Shown: positions 33,001 to 45,045 of the stretch, one piece after another
Layout of the letters: every line of letters begins with the position of its first letter
How positions within the stretch are numbered: the stretch's first letter is position 1
Origin: Tubiluchus corallicola
Lineage: Eukaryota > Priapulida > Priapulimorpha > Priapulimorphida > Tubiluchidae
Reading direction: 5' to 3'
NCBI GenBank assembly: GCA_030141605.1
Contig: JAQGDQ010000457.1
Coordinates: forward strand, 1-64,000
Length of the DNA stretch: 64,000 nt
Notes under the pieces: generated by a model
The model's input: the letters and a program-made list of their open reading frames with translations, nothing else
Told to the model about the DNA's origin: nothing
Database searches by the model: none
Translations under genes and position numbers: made by a program

Positions 33001-36000
33001 TTCCTGAAAACCACACATCCGTGAAACTTCATATTTCGTGATTTTACCTAAAGAAGCACTTCATAGTCAAAACTGTATGCAGCTACATGTTGTCTCAATT
33101 AACTACTTTTGTCCTTTTAGCTAAATTAAATATCTAGTCTCTTCTGTGTTTTGTCTGTTTACTATAAAGAATGTTACTGTTATTGTTACTTATGTTCTAA
33201 GGCTGTTACAAGATTTGCGGTTCCTCGTGAGGAGTCTACACCCACCCAAAAACCAGGTCCTACCATCTCTGTGGTAGAGGAGACCCCATTTCCGTTGCGT
33301 AAAGACAACACGAATCAGCAAGGTACTGATGAAAATTCTCTCCATGCAGTGTCCGCAGAGAAGCAATGTAGTGTTGAAGGTACGCTGTTTGCTAATTTAA
33401 TTAGATCAGTGGTCTTCAACCTTTTTTAATGTCGTCCACCCCTAGTGGTGATTAAATATTTCAAATCTGTGTTTAATCCCCCACCCCCCGAAAAAGTCTC
33501 ATTAAAAATTTCACGTTTTTAATATTTCAAATCTATGTTTAATATCTCATTTCTGTGACTATGTAAACAGAAAAAAGCAGTTTCTCTTATTTTTTATTTA
33601 ATTTTTACATATTCATCCATATATTTACGCACCTCATCTCAAGAGGCTCAAAATACACAAAGATAACATTAAGCGTGCCATTTAGACGCATTTTCCGTCA
33701 CTAAAATAAAATTGCAGACAATGTTTGCAATATTTTGTACGGTACCAATAAATAAAACAAATAGTTATCCTTTAAAAAAATCAGTGGCTTGGCTGCTGTT
33801 GCACTTGTCTGCTATTAGGTTGAATCCGAGGTTTCACACGATTTTCAAGTGCAGCTCCTCGCATGAGAGGAGCATGGTAATGATTAGATATCAAGAACTA
33901 TCCTAATTACTAAGGAAAGACGTTATCAACTGGTTTACGTAATTGTGACATTAGTCGTGGTATAGATTTTGAAATTTGCTCATTAATGACTGTATTTAAG
34001 TGCACATGTGTTTTACATCCCAGCAGCATATTGAAGTAATTTTCAGTGAACCACAAAAGTTTTTATATAACCTTTTTCATTTTGTTATATTGTATAATAA
34101 TCAATAATAATAATAATCTTTTTTATTTATGTTGCCACTCACGCACAGTTATAATACAATTAATTTGGAAAAATGTGAAGAAAGGGCAGCGAAAGCCCAA
34201 TTGGTCATCTAGTCAGCTGCCTTTTCGTTGGTGATGAACATTTTTTATAGGCGCTGTGCTACAGTGTATTAGTGTTAGTACTGTATTAGAGTTAGCACTG
34301 CTTGTAATAAAGATTTAATTGCTACGAATGACATTAAATCGATATGCTTATAACATGTTAATACAATTCATACACAGTAATAATAAGTGCATAACAAAAA
34401 AAATCAAACAAGAACTGAAAATAAAAATCTAGCAATGTAAACATAAGAACAATGGCAACTGAAATATACTTCATAACACAAGCATAATTCTTAGTCAAAA
34501 AAAATAAATTATCTTGTAAATAATAGAACTGAGAATCACGTTTATCTATATATTGGTATATTGAAGTATATTAAATTGTGTGTTAAATTTCATGCACAGG
34601 CATACAGAAGTTATAATTTACATAACAAAATATACAAACAAACAAAAATGTTTACAAACAAAAAACAAAACAAAACTTTTATATTGTTAGATGTTACTGT
34701 ATCACAAGCAGCTCACAATTATAAGTTTCTAAGTTTTCAAAAAATTATGCCATGGTAAAGTTGTCTAGAGTAACGTTTGCTTTCAGATACACCTGACAAC
34801 GTTGCATCAACTTCCGTCTTCAATCAGCCTACTCAAATGTTGGTCGGCGCTCCTAAATTTTCCGATGATGAAGACGACGATCAAGCAGATGAAGATGACA
34901 CTCTGAGAGCATCAGTATGTTTTAGATGGATTCCATTTTTAATCATGTAGCCGTCATTAAAAATGCAATTGCTGTATTTCAGACATTCTGTTGTTTATAC
35001 AGGAGTATTTCCCATGACAATGCTTAGATAGTTTTGTATAGTCCAGTGGTTCCCATAGTAGCGGTAAATTACCCCCTGGGGGTAATACGTTTTTTTGGGG
35101 AGGTAACGGGCACCCCTCTGAAAATTTTTAAAACTTCGCTCGGAATGCATTTTACGTTGTTTTCTCCTTGAAGAGACTGCCTACAACAACAACACCTGGA
35201 AATTTATTTATGTCACGAGCAAACATAAATAATTTTGCTTGCTTGTGGCATATACGTGTGTTTACTTTTTGAGTTGGAGAAGTAGTACTAGGTGGGGGGT
35301 AATGGACACGACCGGGTTTCCCGATTTGGGTAACGGTCCGAGAAAGTTTGGAAACCACTGGACTATAGTCTTAGATGAACTTTTTTACCACTGTCATGTC
35401 GATTTTTGTTTTTCTTCTATTTTTTGCTTTCTCTTTGTACCATTGTAATTTTTTAGTTTTCTTTCATTCTCTCTTCTAATTTCTGTGCTACTCGTGCAAT
35501 GCCACTTTAGTATATGCAGCACATTGCGCATTACAATTTTTTGATCAAGTTACAATTTGTAGAGCTTATTAGTCTTGGACCTGGTGGAATCCCAATAAGT
35601 CTGTCTGAGCTGTCTTATGAATTGAGGACCAATTCCGTAATTTTCAAATGGCCAACAAGTTTAAATGGTGCAAGCGCTGGATTCTTTAAATAAGGGATTT
35701 ATGGTTTTGCTCTACGCATTTGTTGTTTGGAACGTGACAGCACTGCAAAATTTTCAATTTTTCGTTTACGTTAATTCGTTTGTTATTATTTTTAGAAAAC
35801 AAGAATGTTACTAACCCAGACACATTTTGTTGCTCCTATGGGTGACAATGAAGATGATGCCATTTTAAACAGCAAAACTCAAGCACCGATGTCAGATGCT
35901 TTGCAAGCCGAAACGCAAAATTTTTCATCAGACGACACTGACCGGGCCATGCTGAATATGGAAACTCAAGTGCCACCTGAAATTTACTCTAAAGTGCAAC

Positions 36001-39000
36001 ATTACGACACGCCAAGACCTGTAACTAATCTAGCTGACTCTACAATTGACGGCGATTCTGCAGAGAGTGATAAAGATAAAACTTATTCAGAGCAGCCAAC
36101 AATTGTATGCAACATCACCGATTCACAAAGTAAGAAACCAATGAAAATTTTCACTACTCCTACATTATCTTATGATGATAACTCAGGGCAGGAAGATGAG
36201 GATGCTCACATATTCAATCAACCGACTCAGATGTTTGGCGATGATGGTAGGGTGTTGGACAAAAACGATGCAAAATCGTCAGATGATGAAAGAATTTTTG
36301 ACCAGCCAACTATTGATCCTTCTGATGTAATGGAAACTCAAGATGATGTTGACGAAGGCTTACTAGGAGCTGCAACCCAGTTTGTAGCGAAAGGAGATGA
36401 AAGTGAAGAATCGTGGGACCAGCCAACTATTGATCCTTCTGATATGATGGAAACCGAAGATGATGTCGGCGAAGATATGCTGAAAGCTTCAACCCAGTTT
36501 GTGGCCAATGCTGATTCTCCAACAATAAGTGAAGGTTTAGCTGAGAGTGCCGATACCTTGGAGAGTAACGATCGAGAAAAACAAAATATTGTAGAAGGTA
36601 CCAGTTTGATGGTTCCAGATACCCATCTGGTTAAAACATCTTCTAGTGGTTTTATTCTGGAAGAGAAATCGGAGAAAGAGCGTAAAGCTGAGGTTGATAA
36701 AATTGACGATTCAATTGATACCACTTGCGATTCGGATGAACGACTACTTGATGCTGAAAAACTGATGTTGAGTGAAAACGATACGGACGCGAGTCATGTC
36801 AATGAAAATAGCACAATGGAAGATGTGGCGTTGCATTTGAGTGAAGAGAGTTCACAAGACCTTATTGCGGAACTCAAAGAAGACGAAGGTAAGGAAGCAG
36901 AATCGGCTGATAATAAGGATTTGCCTGAATTGCAGGACTTTGCTGATCGTATAGTTTCAGATAAATCTGCACAACAGAAAGTAACTAAACAAGAGCAAAT
37001 TGTAAATGCCGTAAAACTGATAGATTCAATGGAAGATGACGCTGTTAGTGTCGAAGATAAAGGTATGCTTAATGGAAACGAAGTGAGTGAAAATGAATTA
37101 TCCAAGGAAGAAAATATTGATATTCCGACCACATCAGGTGATGTTAAAGGGACTTATCCAGGTTCTGATCCAGAAAACATTAAAACTGCCAAAGAACTTT
37201 CTTCGGAAACTATTCTTAATGCCAGTACGCCAAGCAATAAAGTGGAAACTGCTTCTGCTACATTGGCCCAGAAGCCAGTTGTCTTCAGCAGCGATGATGA
37301 TTTTTCATTTTCTGTGAATGCAGAAACTCGTCAAGCGGCAGCTGATCAATTAGAACTTGGAACACAGAAAAGTGTTGCCTTGACTCGGGAAGACACGGAA
37401 ACATCTGCACTTGAAAATAAAGAAGATAGAGAATTGCTAGATGAAAGATTGCAGAAAAAGGCAAACGAAGACGATGACACTGAAACACAGGCATACAGAC
37501 AGACGCGTGACAAAACGAGCGGAGAAATTGCTGAAAAAGAGGTTAGAGTCTCATCCTTTTAAAGGAAGTTTGTTTAATGTTATTGACTTGCCTCTCATGA
37601 AAGTTCACATTCTGTGTAAAACTAAACAACTTATATCCATATTAAAGAGAATAAATGTTCTAGAAGTTCCCTGCATATTGCATGTTTAGATGGTTTGGCA
37701 GTTTGATAGGGAATGCAAAACATTTTCATCTTATATTTTAATATTATTATACTGTGCTCAATTGACTTTTATATGTGAAACCACTAAATAAATTTACAAT
37801 TCTATCATCCTCTGCTTTTGATGTATTTCTCTAACATGGAGAACGTTCAACCTGTTCTTAATGTTTAGCAGCGTATACTTTATCATTATTTTGTATATTC
37901 AACAGGATATCAGCAAAATCCCAACTGCGACATCGGAAGTACAAGACACTGAGGAAGAAATAAGTCCTACCGATGATTTAGAAACTCAGGCTTATGGTAT
38001 AGAGGATGAGATGGAAATCCAGGCATACAAACAAAGTGGAGAAGATAAGGATACAGCAGCTTCAGATGCTAGTTGTGAGGTAGGTATATAGGAGTCTTTG
38101 TATTAACAATTGCTGTTATATTCTTCTCTGAGTTTTGAGTAGATTGCTCTTAAGAATTTATAACAAGGAAAAAACAGGCAGACTGATTTATTTGTAGCCA
38201 TTTTTTTAACAGTGCTGCAAACATTTGAAAATCTTCTAAACCAACAAAACAAAAAACATTAAATGACTTTTTTAATATAGGTTGTTGAGGATAGCCAGCC
38301 ATCCCAGGATGAAGATATTATTGCACCCATTTTGCCAGGCTTGGACAAAATGATTCATCGTCACGAAGTACAAGCGAGTGCAGTGGTTGGAGGTGAAACC
38401 GTTCCTTCAAAAACTGCGGTGAACATTCAAATTTTTTTAGTTTTTCATATTTAACTATTCATATTCATTTTCATATTTCATAATATATGAAATTTGTAAG
38501 TTTAACTGTTTGAAGATTTTTTCAAGTTTTTTTTTATATTTCTTGTAGAAACTGGATACCACAGCTGGTAAACATAAACTTGATGCACCTGGCAGTGATG
38601 CAGTCGTGGATGAAAGCAGATCTGTTGTTACAAAAGGCAGCATTCGGCAAGCTAGAGGTAGAAGACATAAGAGAGATGATAAATTAAATGCTGATACTGC
38701 AGAAAGTAGTTCACTTAAAAGCAATGTGAAGTCACTTGGAATAGAGGATGGATTAACTGATAATAAAATCGCATCTGTGGCAATTGTTGATTCTAATGAA
38801 AACATTGCAAATGTTGAAGCAGTTACTAAAACCTCGCAGAAAGCTAAAAGGGGAAGGAAGTCAAAAAGAGGTACTCAGGTGAGGAAAACAATTGAAAGCA
38901 GAGAAAAAGAGGTGTCTTCTGGTAGGCAAGTTCCTAACGAAGAGCCTGTTAATTCTGACATGACTACTATAATCTCACCGCGAAGAAGAAGGGGCAGACC

Positions 39001-42000
39001 ATCTAAAGTTGCCTCTGAGCCAACCTCACTAACACAAGATAATAAAGATGAAACCACTAATGCTATAGAGGATGTCAAGAATATACGGAGTAGAAGAGGA
39101 AGAATATCTAGAGCTGCATCTGAACAAATGAAAAATGTTAAAGGAGAAATTGTACCTGAGATTAAAGAATTTAGCGATGAGCTCCCTGAAGTAAAAGCTG
39201 CGCAGAAAAGTAAGAGGGGACGACCATCCAGAGCCGCTTCGCAGCTAACTAAAGAGGCAAACATCGTTGAAGAAGTTGTACCTGAAGCAAAAGAGACTGT
39301 GTCTGAAGTTAAAGATTCTAGTGAAGTGATTCCCGATGTTAAAAGTCTGCAGAAAAGTAAGAGAGGAAGACCTTCTAAAGTTGTCTCTGATGAGCTAAGT
39401 AAAGTAACGCAAAATCTGGAAGTGGAAAGCAACCTTGACAAAGATGATTCTAGTGAACTTTCACAGGATAGTAGGAAAGGAAGATCCTCGAAAAGGAAAT
39501 CTGCACAGAGCGAACTAACACAGAACTCTGAAGAAATGTTTAGCAAGAAGCTTTCTGTTGCTAAGATTTCAAAGGAAGGCAAGAAAGACAGCTTGTCCAA
39601 AAGTGCTCCTGTTGTTGACAAAGCAGTTCAGGAGAAAACCGCAGTGGATGATGCGTTGCAGGGAAATAGGCGCAAATCGAAACTGGAAGAATCTGTGATT
39701 TCTGCTCGTCCTACTAGAAGAAATACTCGACATGGAAAGCTATTACCTGTTGCAGAAGAAGCTGCGGCAGTCAGTGATGTCATAGAAACGAGTCGAGGGA
39801 AGAAAGTGCATTCTAGCAGTAATAAAGAAACTGAACAAGCAACTACTGCACAAAGGAAGGAAGACCACCACATAGCAAAAACTAAACATGAACTTGTTCT
39901 ACAGGGAAAAACAGAAGCCCATGTCAAGAATGATCAGTTAGCTTATCGGGTAGATGAATCAGAATACAGTCCACCAAAGAGAAGGAAAGGAAATGCCACT
40001 CTGATTAGTGCGCGGGAAACTAATTTAGATAGCCCGTCTCCGAAAAGGATTCGGATGAAGAAAGCAGTAGCAGAAACTGTATCTTTAGGTGAAGAGATTG
40101 CTCAAAAAACTGTAACCAATCCTAGAAGAAAAACACGCAGAAGCAAAATGACAGACTCTGAAATATCCATTCATGAAGATGAACAAGAGCTTTCAAGTCT
40201 TCCCATTGTAAGACATTCCCCGATAAAAGAAGTACATGATGTACTTCCTCCTGATACTGGTGATACTACATTAGTGGCCAGACCTCTTCGAAAGAAAAGA
40301 AATAGAAAATCAGCAGAACAAGAAGAGCAAGCAGTTGTAGTAACTCCTCCCACAACGAGACGAACAAAACATGTAGTAAAAACAGAAGAGATTTCTGGCC
40401 TACAGAAACCATCGGCCAGTTCCTCGAGAAAAGGGGCACAGCATCTCGCAGCATCAGAGGAAGATGATAAACGTGAACCAACAGTTGTACCTCTGAAGAG
40501 AGGAAGAAAAAAGATATCACCAGTGAATTCTGAAACAGTAGTAATTGGACATGATACAACAGGTTTAGCAACAATTCCTCCAAGACGAGGAAGATTGAGA
40601 TCGCCATCAACCATAGCAAAATCTATAGTGACACCTTCTAAAGTTATACTCAAGTCAATAGCCAGTCCTCCCAGGCAAGGAAGAAACGCACTGCCAGCCG
40701 TCACAGTTAAACTTGAAGTTCCGCCATTGGACGATGAACCTAAGCCAACTTCTACGAAGAGGGGAAAGAGGAAGTCAGAAGCAGTAGGCGAAGTTTCAGT
40801 ATCAAGTGATGAAAATAAAACTGAAGAAGGCGTCAGTCCGTCAAAGAGGGGCAGGTTAACGAGAGCAGCAGTTTCAGTTGTACCTGAACATCTATCAATA
40901 GCAGAAACCAGTCATACACGAACAGGCAGGAAAAATCAATCAGCAGTGGAAACTAAAGCAGCAACAGTGACTTTGCCTGATGAGGATGATCTGAAACAAG
41001 TAGCAAGTTCTCGTGGGAGGAGGCGAAAGACTGTGACATCGAAATCAGTGACTGAAGACACGTCTAAACTAGCTTCCAGTCCATCTAGAAGAAAAACTCG
41101 GGGAACAGCAGCAAAAACTGAGGAAAGTGTAAGTTCAACAAAACGAGGTAAAAGTAAATCAGCGACATCTGAATTAACTCGGACTGTTGTGTCTCCTAAA
41201 GTTCTTGCATCTAAATTAGAAGACGGTTCTTTGCCAAAACGGCGACGGCGAGGACAGAAGGTGGTTCAGGAAGTTGCAGTGCATGAAGTGAAGGATGAAA
41301 CAATGCCTATTAAGAATCTCAAGTCGAACCGAGTAGATGTCGAGGTCGACGAAGATGATAGTGTACCATCCAAAGCAGAACGTACCAGAGGAAGAAAACC
41401 AAAAGTACAACAGTCAGAGACGCCAGTACGAAAGAATCGGCTGAAGCAACAGGCGACATCGCCAAGAACAGAATCACCATCATTGAGACGTTCACTTGCA
41501 GAACTCAAGCCAAAAGTTATGTTTACTGGCATTATTGACCCAGCATTAGAGAAGGTGGGTTCCTGGCTTATTTACTAATCACAGTTTTTGTTTTTGTAAA
41601 ATTGTGCAGTAGAGGGAGAAGTAGAAGTAAAAAGCAATTCTATCCATCTTTATTCCATCTTGTTAAATATTTCTCAAAAAGAAGGAATCATTTTTGTGCA
41701 TTAACTCGTTTTAAAATTGCTTCAGCTAATTTTTGCTTTCTGTTTGGAAAAGCCATTATGTCTGATATTACAGGTTAAACAAATCAAGTCCCTATCAGCA
41801 TTTAAAACAAAATTAAAATTACTAATATTAACCAGATATGAAATATCATCACACCAGTACGACAACATACACACTAATTCAGAATTTATATATCCACGGC
41901 CATATTAATTAAATCATATTTTTTTCATTTTTTTGTGCATAGTTGCAAATATGTTTGATTTTATTCGTCGTTACTTTCCATTACTGCACAGTAGTTTAGA

Positions 42001-44847
42001 TTGCACTGACGCATTTGCCTTCAGCAGTGTAAGTTTTTATCAACTAACACTGATTGATCATCTCTGAAAAGTTTTTATCAGTGATTATCAATGTATTTTA
42101 ATGGCAAATAAAGATTATTATGTATATATATATATTTATATATATTCAATGGTTCAGGTCTGCAAAGACGTAGATTTGAACCATTCTATCTCACTTGGTG
42201 CAAATTCAGGAACTTCGAGACAGTTTCAAATTCTGATATGGTTATTCATAGTTAACTGTACTTTGCTTATAAGTTACAACGCATTTAACTATTGTTTATT
42301 TTTAATAGAAAGAAATTTTAGCTTTTAATTTCTTTTTCGTCTGTTTTGTTAGATTGTGGTGCAACTTGGTGGTGAGCTGGCCACTTCTGTGTATACCTGC
42401 ACGCACCTCGTCACCGACGTGAAGGTAAAAAGAACGTGCAAGTTTCTCTCCATCGCCGCTAGAGGTCAGCCCATTGTTACTCCTCAGTGGCTTCAAGGAT
42501 GTAAGGAGGCGAAAATGTTCTGTGGTACGTTTAGCAATTCAAGCTTGAACTTATACCCAATTAGCTTGAAACGTACATCAAAATTACTAATATTCAGTTG
42601 GCATTATTCAGTGTTGTAGAACATCCTACATAGTCCTCATTTACAATGCGAAGCCAGCAGCAGCTTTTACTGAATTAAAGTTATAAGCAGAGTATAATGG
42701 ATGACGTAAGAACAATGGCTTTGCATCAGCAGTTTTCCAAACAAAAAGTGCCAAAATGGAACATCTAATTAACTCCTCTTGGTGGACGTGTCCTAAAATA
42801 TAGCCTACATCATCTTGTAGCCCTGTTCTTCCTCTTTCTAAAGAGGCATATATCTCCTTGCGAGAGTCCCACCAGGCGCCGCTAGAACATTTTTTCTGCA
42901 GGCTGTTTAACCAAAATTTCGAAGGTCGGGGAAAACGTCCATTACGGGACGCCGTGGCCCTCTTGCGAATTCTAAATACGCCTACTACACCCAGTATTGA
43001 ACGGCTATCTATCCATAGCCAGCATAAAAATTTACCTAGTAAGTACGAGATAAAATCCTCTTTTTGCTGAACTTATTGGACACCATTCTTGTTCTGTTAA
43101 AATTTTCTTTGGTAAAGTTTTTGTTTTCTTAAGCATCAGGATAAAATGTGCGATTGGTGAAATATTATCAGCTAGTTTGATTACTTTAATGCATTAATTT
43201 TTTTACAGTACAGCAGTTTGTAATGAATTAATTTTACAAAGAATTTGATTTCTAATTCAGTGTAACAGTTTTAATTGAGCTTGCTAGAACGGAAGTGGTG
43301 CTGACAAGCCACTGGCGTAGCAGTGTCTAGTTTTTTTTGGTGGATTACTGCTACGTTTACCTGTCTGAAAGCAGATTTCTTTTATTTTAGAATTCTGCCT
43401 GCCCGATGTCTACAATAGACATGACGGGCGTATGATGATGACCAGAAGCTTTTTGTTGTGTAATCTGCTCCATATTCAGAGTTGACATTAGTCAGGTTAT
43501 TGACAATGGTCAATCCTTTATTTATGGTATGTCATAATTCTCTGTAGTACCTGTGTAATTTTAATTTACTAAATTCAGGTTTGTTGACATTTTTCCAGAC
43601 CCGCAGCAGTATCTTACACGTGACGCTGAGGCCGAGAAAAAATGGAAATTTAATCTCAAGCGGACGTTGTCCACTACAGCGAAGAAGGGTGGCATTTTCT
43701 CGGGGCACAAAATTCACGTCACTAAAAATGTGAAACCGCCCCCGGCAGACATGGAGGAGATAATTTTGTGTGCCGGAGGCGTGAATTTGAAAGGTACGTC
43801 TCATTCTGTTCACTTGAAGCTTGTATTTTGGAGTCCATTCCTACATGTACCATTGAATTTCTTCTAACTAAGGGGACTAATTAAATATTTTAAGCAAATT
43901 TTTGTGCTTAAAAGCATTTTTCATTTTTGTTTCTTCATGATAAGTATTCTGCAGTTTTTATTTGTGATCATGTGATGGAATTACAGTCAAGCCTCGTTAT
44001 CTCGCCCCTTGTTATGCCGCCAAACTCGTCTCTCGCCATAGAAAATACCAGGACGGATTTCCTGCTTTGATATTTACCTCGTTAAGTCGCCACCCTCGCT
44101 TCTCGCCCTCGCCACGTCATGCTGGGATGAGTGCTTATGTAAACTATATTCGTTATGTCGCCAAACAGACAAACTCAGAGGTGAATCGATCAATACTGTA
44201 CATATACCGCGTGTCGATCAATATAACCGCGGTATGTGGACAATGCTGCTGTACTCGATAGACAGACATAATTAATCTAGTGTGTGTCTCACCAGGATTA
44301 GATTAAATAAAAAAGTAACATTCTAAGATTATTTTTATGACATTTTTTCATTTCTGATTTAATGTTGATTGGTATCATAATGCGAAATATATTTTATATG
44401 TACATAGAGGAACACTGTGTTAATCAACTATTATGTATATACATATAGACTAACTTCGTTATATTCCCGTTATCTCGCCATACTCGCCTCTCGCCAAAAA
44501 TTTGCCCTAGGCGGACAGGGGCGAGATAACGAGACTAGACTGTATAATATTGAAATTTTTTCAAGATTTACGTTATCAATTATATACAATTGCTAATATT
44601 GTTGTGTATTGATAATGTGCAGTATTGATGTGCTAGCTTAACTGCATTTTTTACAGCTAACATTTTGCTTTCATTTTTTTAAGGCATGCCATCCATTAAT
44701 GATGGAAACACGGTCGTAGTTTCATGTGAGGAAGATAGAGGACTCTGCAAGTCTGCTATCAACAATAATATTCCCATTGTCAGCAATGAGTTTGTGTTAT
44801 CTGGTGTATTACAGTATCGTGCAGACAGCAAAAAATATCCTTTTTAG
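27486..44847 (+). CDS. MDC1: MDC1-like DNA-damage adaptor (FHA + tandem BRCT), complete
   Basis: Fourteen coding exons join in phase: 27486-27575, 29109-29172, 30158-30306, 31319-31414, 31834-32004, 33202-33379, 34787-34914, 35796-37541, 37906-38079, 38281-38418, 38549-41554, 42353-42524, 43599-43793, 44684-44847. They give 2156 residues; human MDC1 has 2089. Residues 31-133 are an FHA domain with GKNIIGR (Arg58, the same number as the human phosphothreonine-binding Arg) and SKQHAYIEI. The N-terminus MDIDATQ keeps an ATM-type TQ like human Thr4. Residues 320-905 are acidic with TQNF (332), TQMF (436) and TQAY (856, 901), fitting the pTxxF/Y ligand of the RNF8 FHA domain. Exon 11 is basic with RGRP AT-hook cores at 1126, 1201 and 1250. 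The BRCT pair (about 1965-2156) keeps VMFTG (Thr1971) and KRTCK (Arg2007, Lys2010), matching the human gamma-H2AX pocket. In human MDC1 this protein marks broken chromatin and recruits repair factors. The exon 8 donor (gttaga) is the weakest junction. Confidence 0.93.
27778..28236. mobile_element. Tigger/pogo-type MITE in MDC1 intron 1
   Basis: A 459-bp element flanked by TA (27776-27777 and 28237-28238). The ends cagtgttccttcac and the inverse of tggcgagggaacactg pair over the outer 11 bases, and inner blocks around cgcggg and cgcgaa are also inverted. TA target duplication and a CAGTGTTCC end are typical of pogo/Tigger non-autonomous elements. No transposase remains. Confidence 0.85.
28675..28782. 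repeat. 105-bp direct repeat, left copy (MDC1 intron 1)
   Basis: Starts gcttttgagggaataattc and continues with agaggaaaagtcaagtg, about 90% identical to 29866-29972. The two copies flank MDC1 exon 2. Confidence 0.85.
29220..29601. mobile_element. hAT-type MITE in MDC1 intron 2
   Basis: A 382-bp element with terminal inverted repeats taggggtgagcat and the inverse of atgctcacccct a. It is flanked by an exact 8-bp duplication, atagtcat, at 29212-29219 and 29602-29609. The interior is built of gttcgaa and attcgaa repeats. An 8-bp duplication fits hAT transposition. Confidence 0.88.
29866..29972. repeat. 105-bp direct repeat, right copy (MDC1 intron 2)
   Basis: The partner of 28675-28782, ending at the same cacatcc string. 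A (TA)n tract follows at 29975-30040. Confidence 0.85.
30735..31226 (-). mobile_element. 5S-derived SINE, copy 3 (MDC1 intron 3)
   Basis: On -, with the 5S head at about 31105-31226 and the tail ggcatccttctg on the left. Flanks aaatataagtt (30724-30734) and aaataaaagtt (31227-31237) differ at one base and are the target-site duplication. Confidence 0.88.
32517..32982. mobile_element. hAT-type MITE in MDC1 intron 5, family 2 copy 1
   Basis: A 466-bp element with ends caggggtgtgcaaatt and the inverse of aatttgcacacccctg, a perfect 16-bp terminal inverted repeat. It is flanked by an exact 8-bp duplication, aactatag (32509-32516 and 32983-32990). A second copy lies inverted in MED23 at 57211-57690. 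Confidence 0.93.
33407..33560 (+). mobile_element. Possible hAT-like end in MDC1 intron 6
   Basis: cagtggtcttcaaccttttt resembles the CAGTGGTTCTCAACC terminal repeat common to many hAT elements. I could not find a matching inverted end, so the call and right limit are uncertain. Confidence 0.35.
34097..34240 (-). mobile_element. LINE-like 3' end in MDC1 intron 6
   Basis: On - it reads gactagatgacc, tgggctttcgctgccc, then ataaataaaaaagatt and an ATT tail, the same order as at 22140-22300. It is a 5'-truncated LINE remnant. Confidence 0.55.
35036..35368. mobile_element. MITE with CAGTGGTT ends in MDC1 intron 7
   Basis: Left end tatagtccagtggttccc and right end gaaaccactggactata are inverted copies over about 18 bp. 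The CAGTGGTTCCCA core is hAT-like, but no clean 8-bp direct duplication could be read; the inverted match runs on into the expected duplication. The centre carries an inverted pair around gggggtaat. Confidence 0.7.
42617..43021 (-). repeat. Dispersed repeat, inverted copy 1 (MDC1 intron 12)
   Basis: Matches 45263-45616 in inverse orientation through the ordered blocks gaacatcctacatagtcc, ataagcagagtata, acgtccattacgggac and ggctatctatcc. No coding frame survives. The class is unknown. Confidence 0.85.
43984..44542. mobile_element. Tigger/pogo-type MITE in MDC1 intron 13
   Basis: A 559-bp element flanked by TA (43982-43983 and 44543-44544). Its ends cagtcaagcctcgttatc and the inverse of gataacgagactagactg pair at all but two positions over about 26 bp, continuing through the tcgcccct block. 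The CAGTCnAnCCTCG end and TA duplication are hallmarks of Tigger-type elements. The interior holds no transposase. Confidence 0.9.
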
Positions 44848-44886
44848 ACCCTTATTATCATAAATAATTTAATGTATAAATTCGAC

Positions 44887-44892
44887 AATAAA
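44887..44892 (+). terminator. MDC1 poly(A) signal
   Basis: AATAAA, 40 bp after the MDC1 stop codon. Confidence 0.7.
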
Positions 44893-45045
44893 AATTCATT
44901 GAACATTCAGGAGAACAAAAATATTTGAGTCGACCATTAGTAAGAATGAGCGATTTGAGGGATTGCTGTTCTTAATATTGTATGTATTAATATCCATGGT
45001 ATGTTATATATATATAAGTATATATGGTATGGTATATATATATAT

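Noticed and set aside
36338-41532. Several Ser-rich - strand frames inside the large MDC1 exons
   Set aside because: They are antisense shadows of the acidic and Lys/Arg-rich MDC1 coding sequence.
43579-43598. An alternative MDC1 exon 13 acceptor at 43578 (aaattcag)
   Set aside because: Using it puts the following BRCT sequence out of frame; the acceptor ttttccag at 43598 restores phase and homology.
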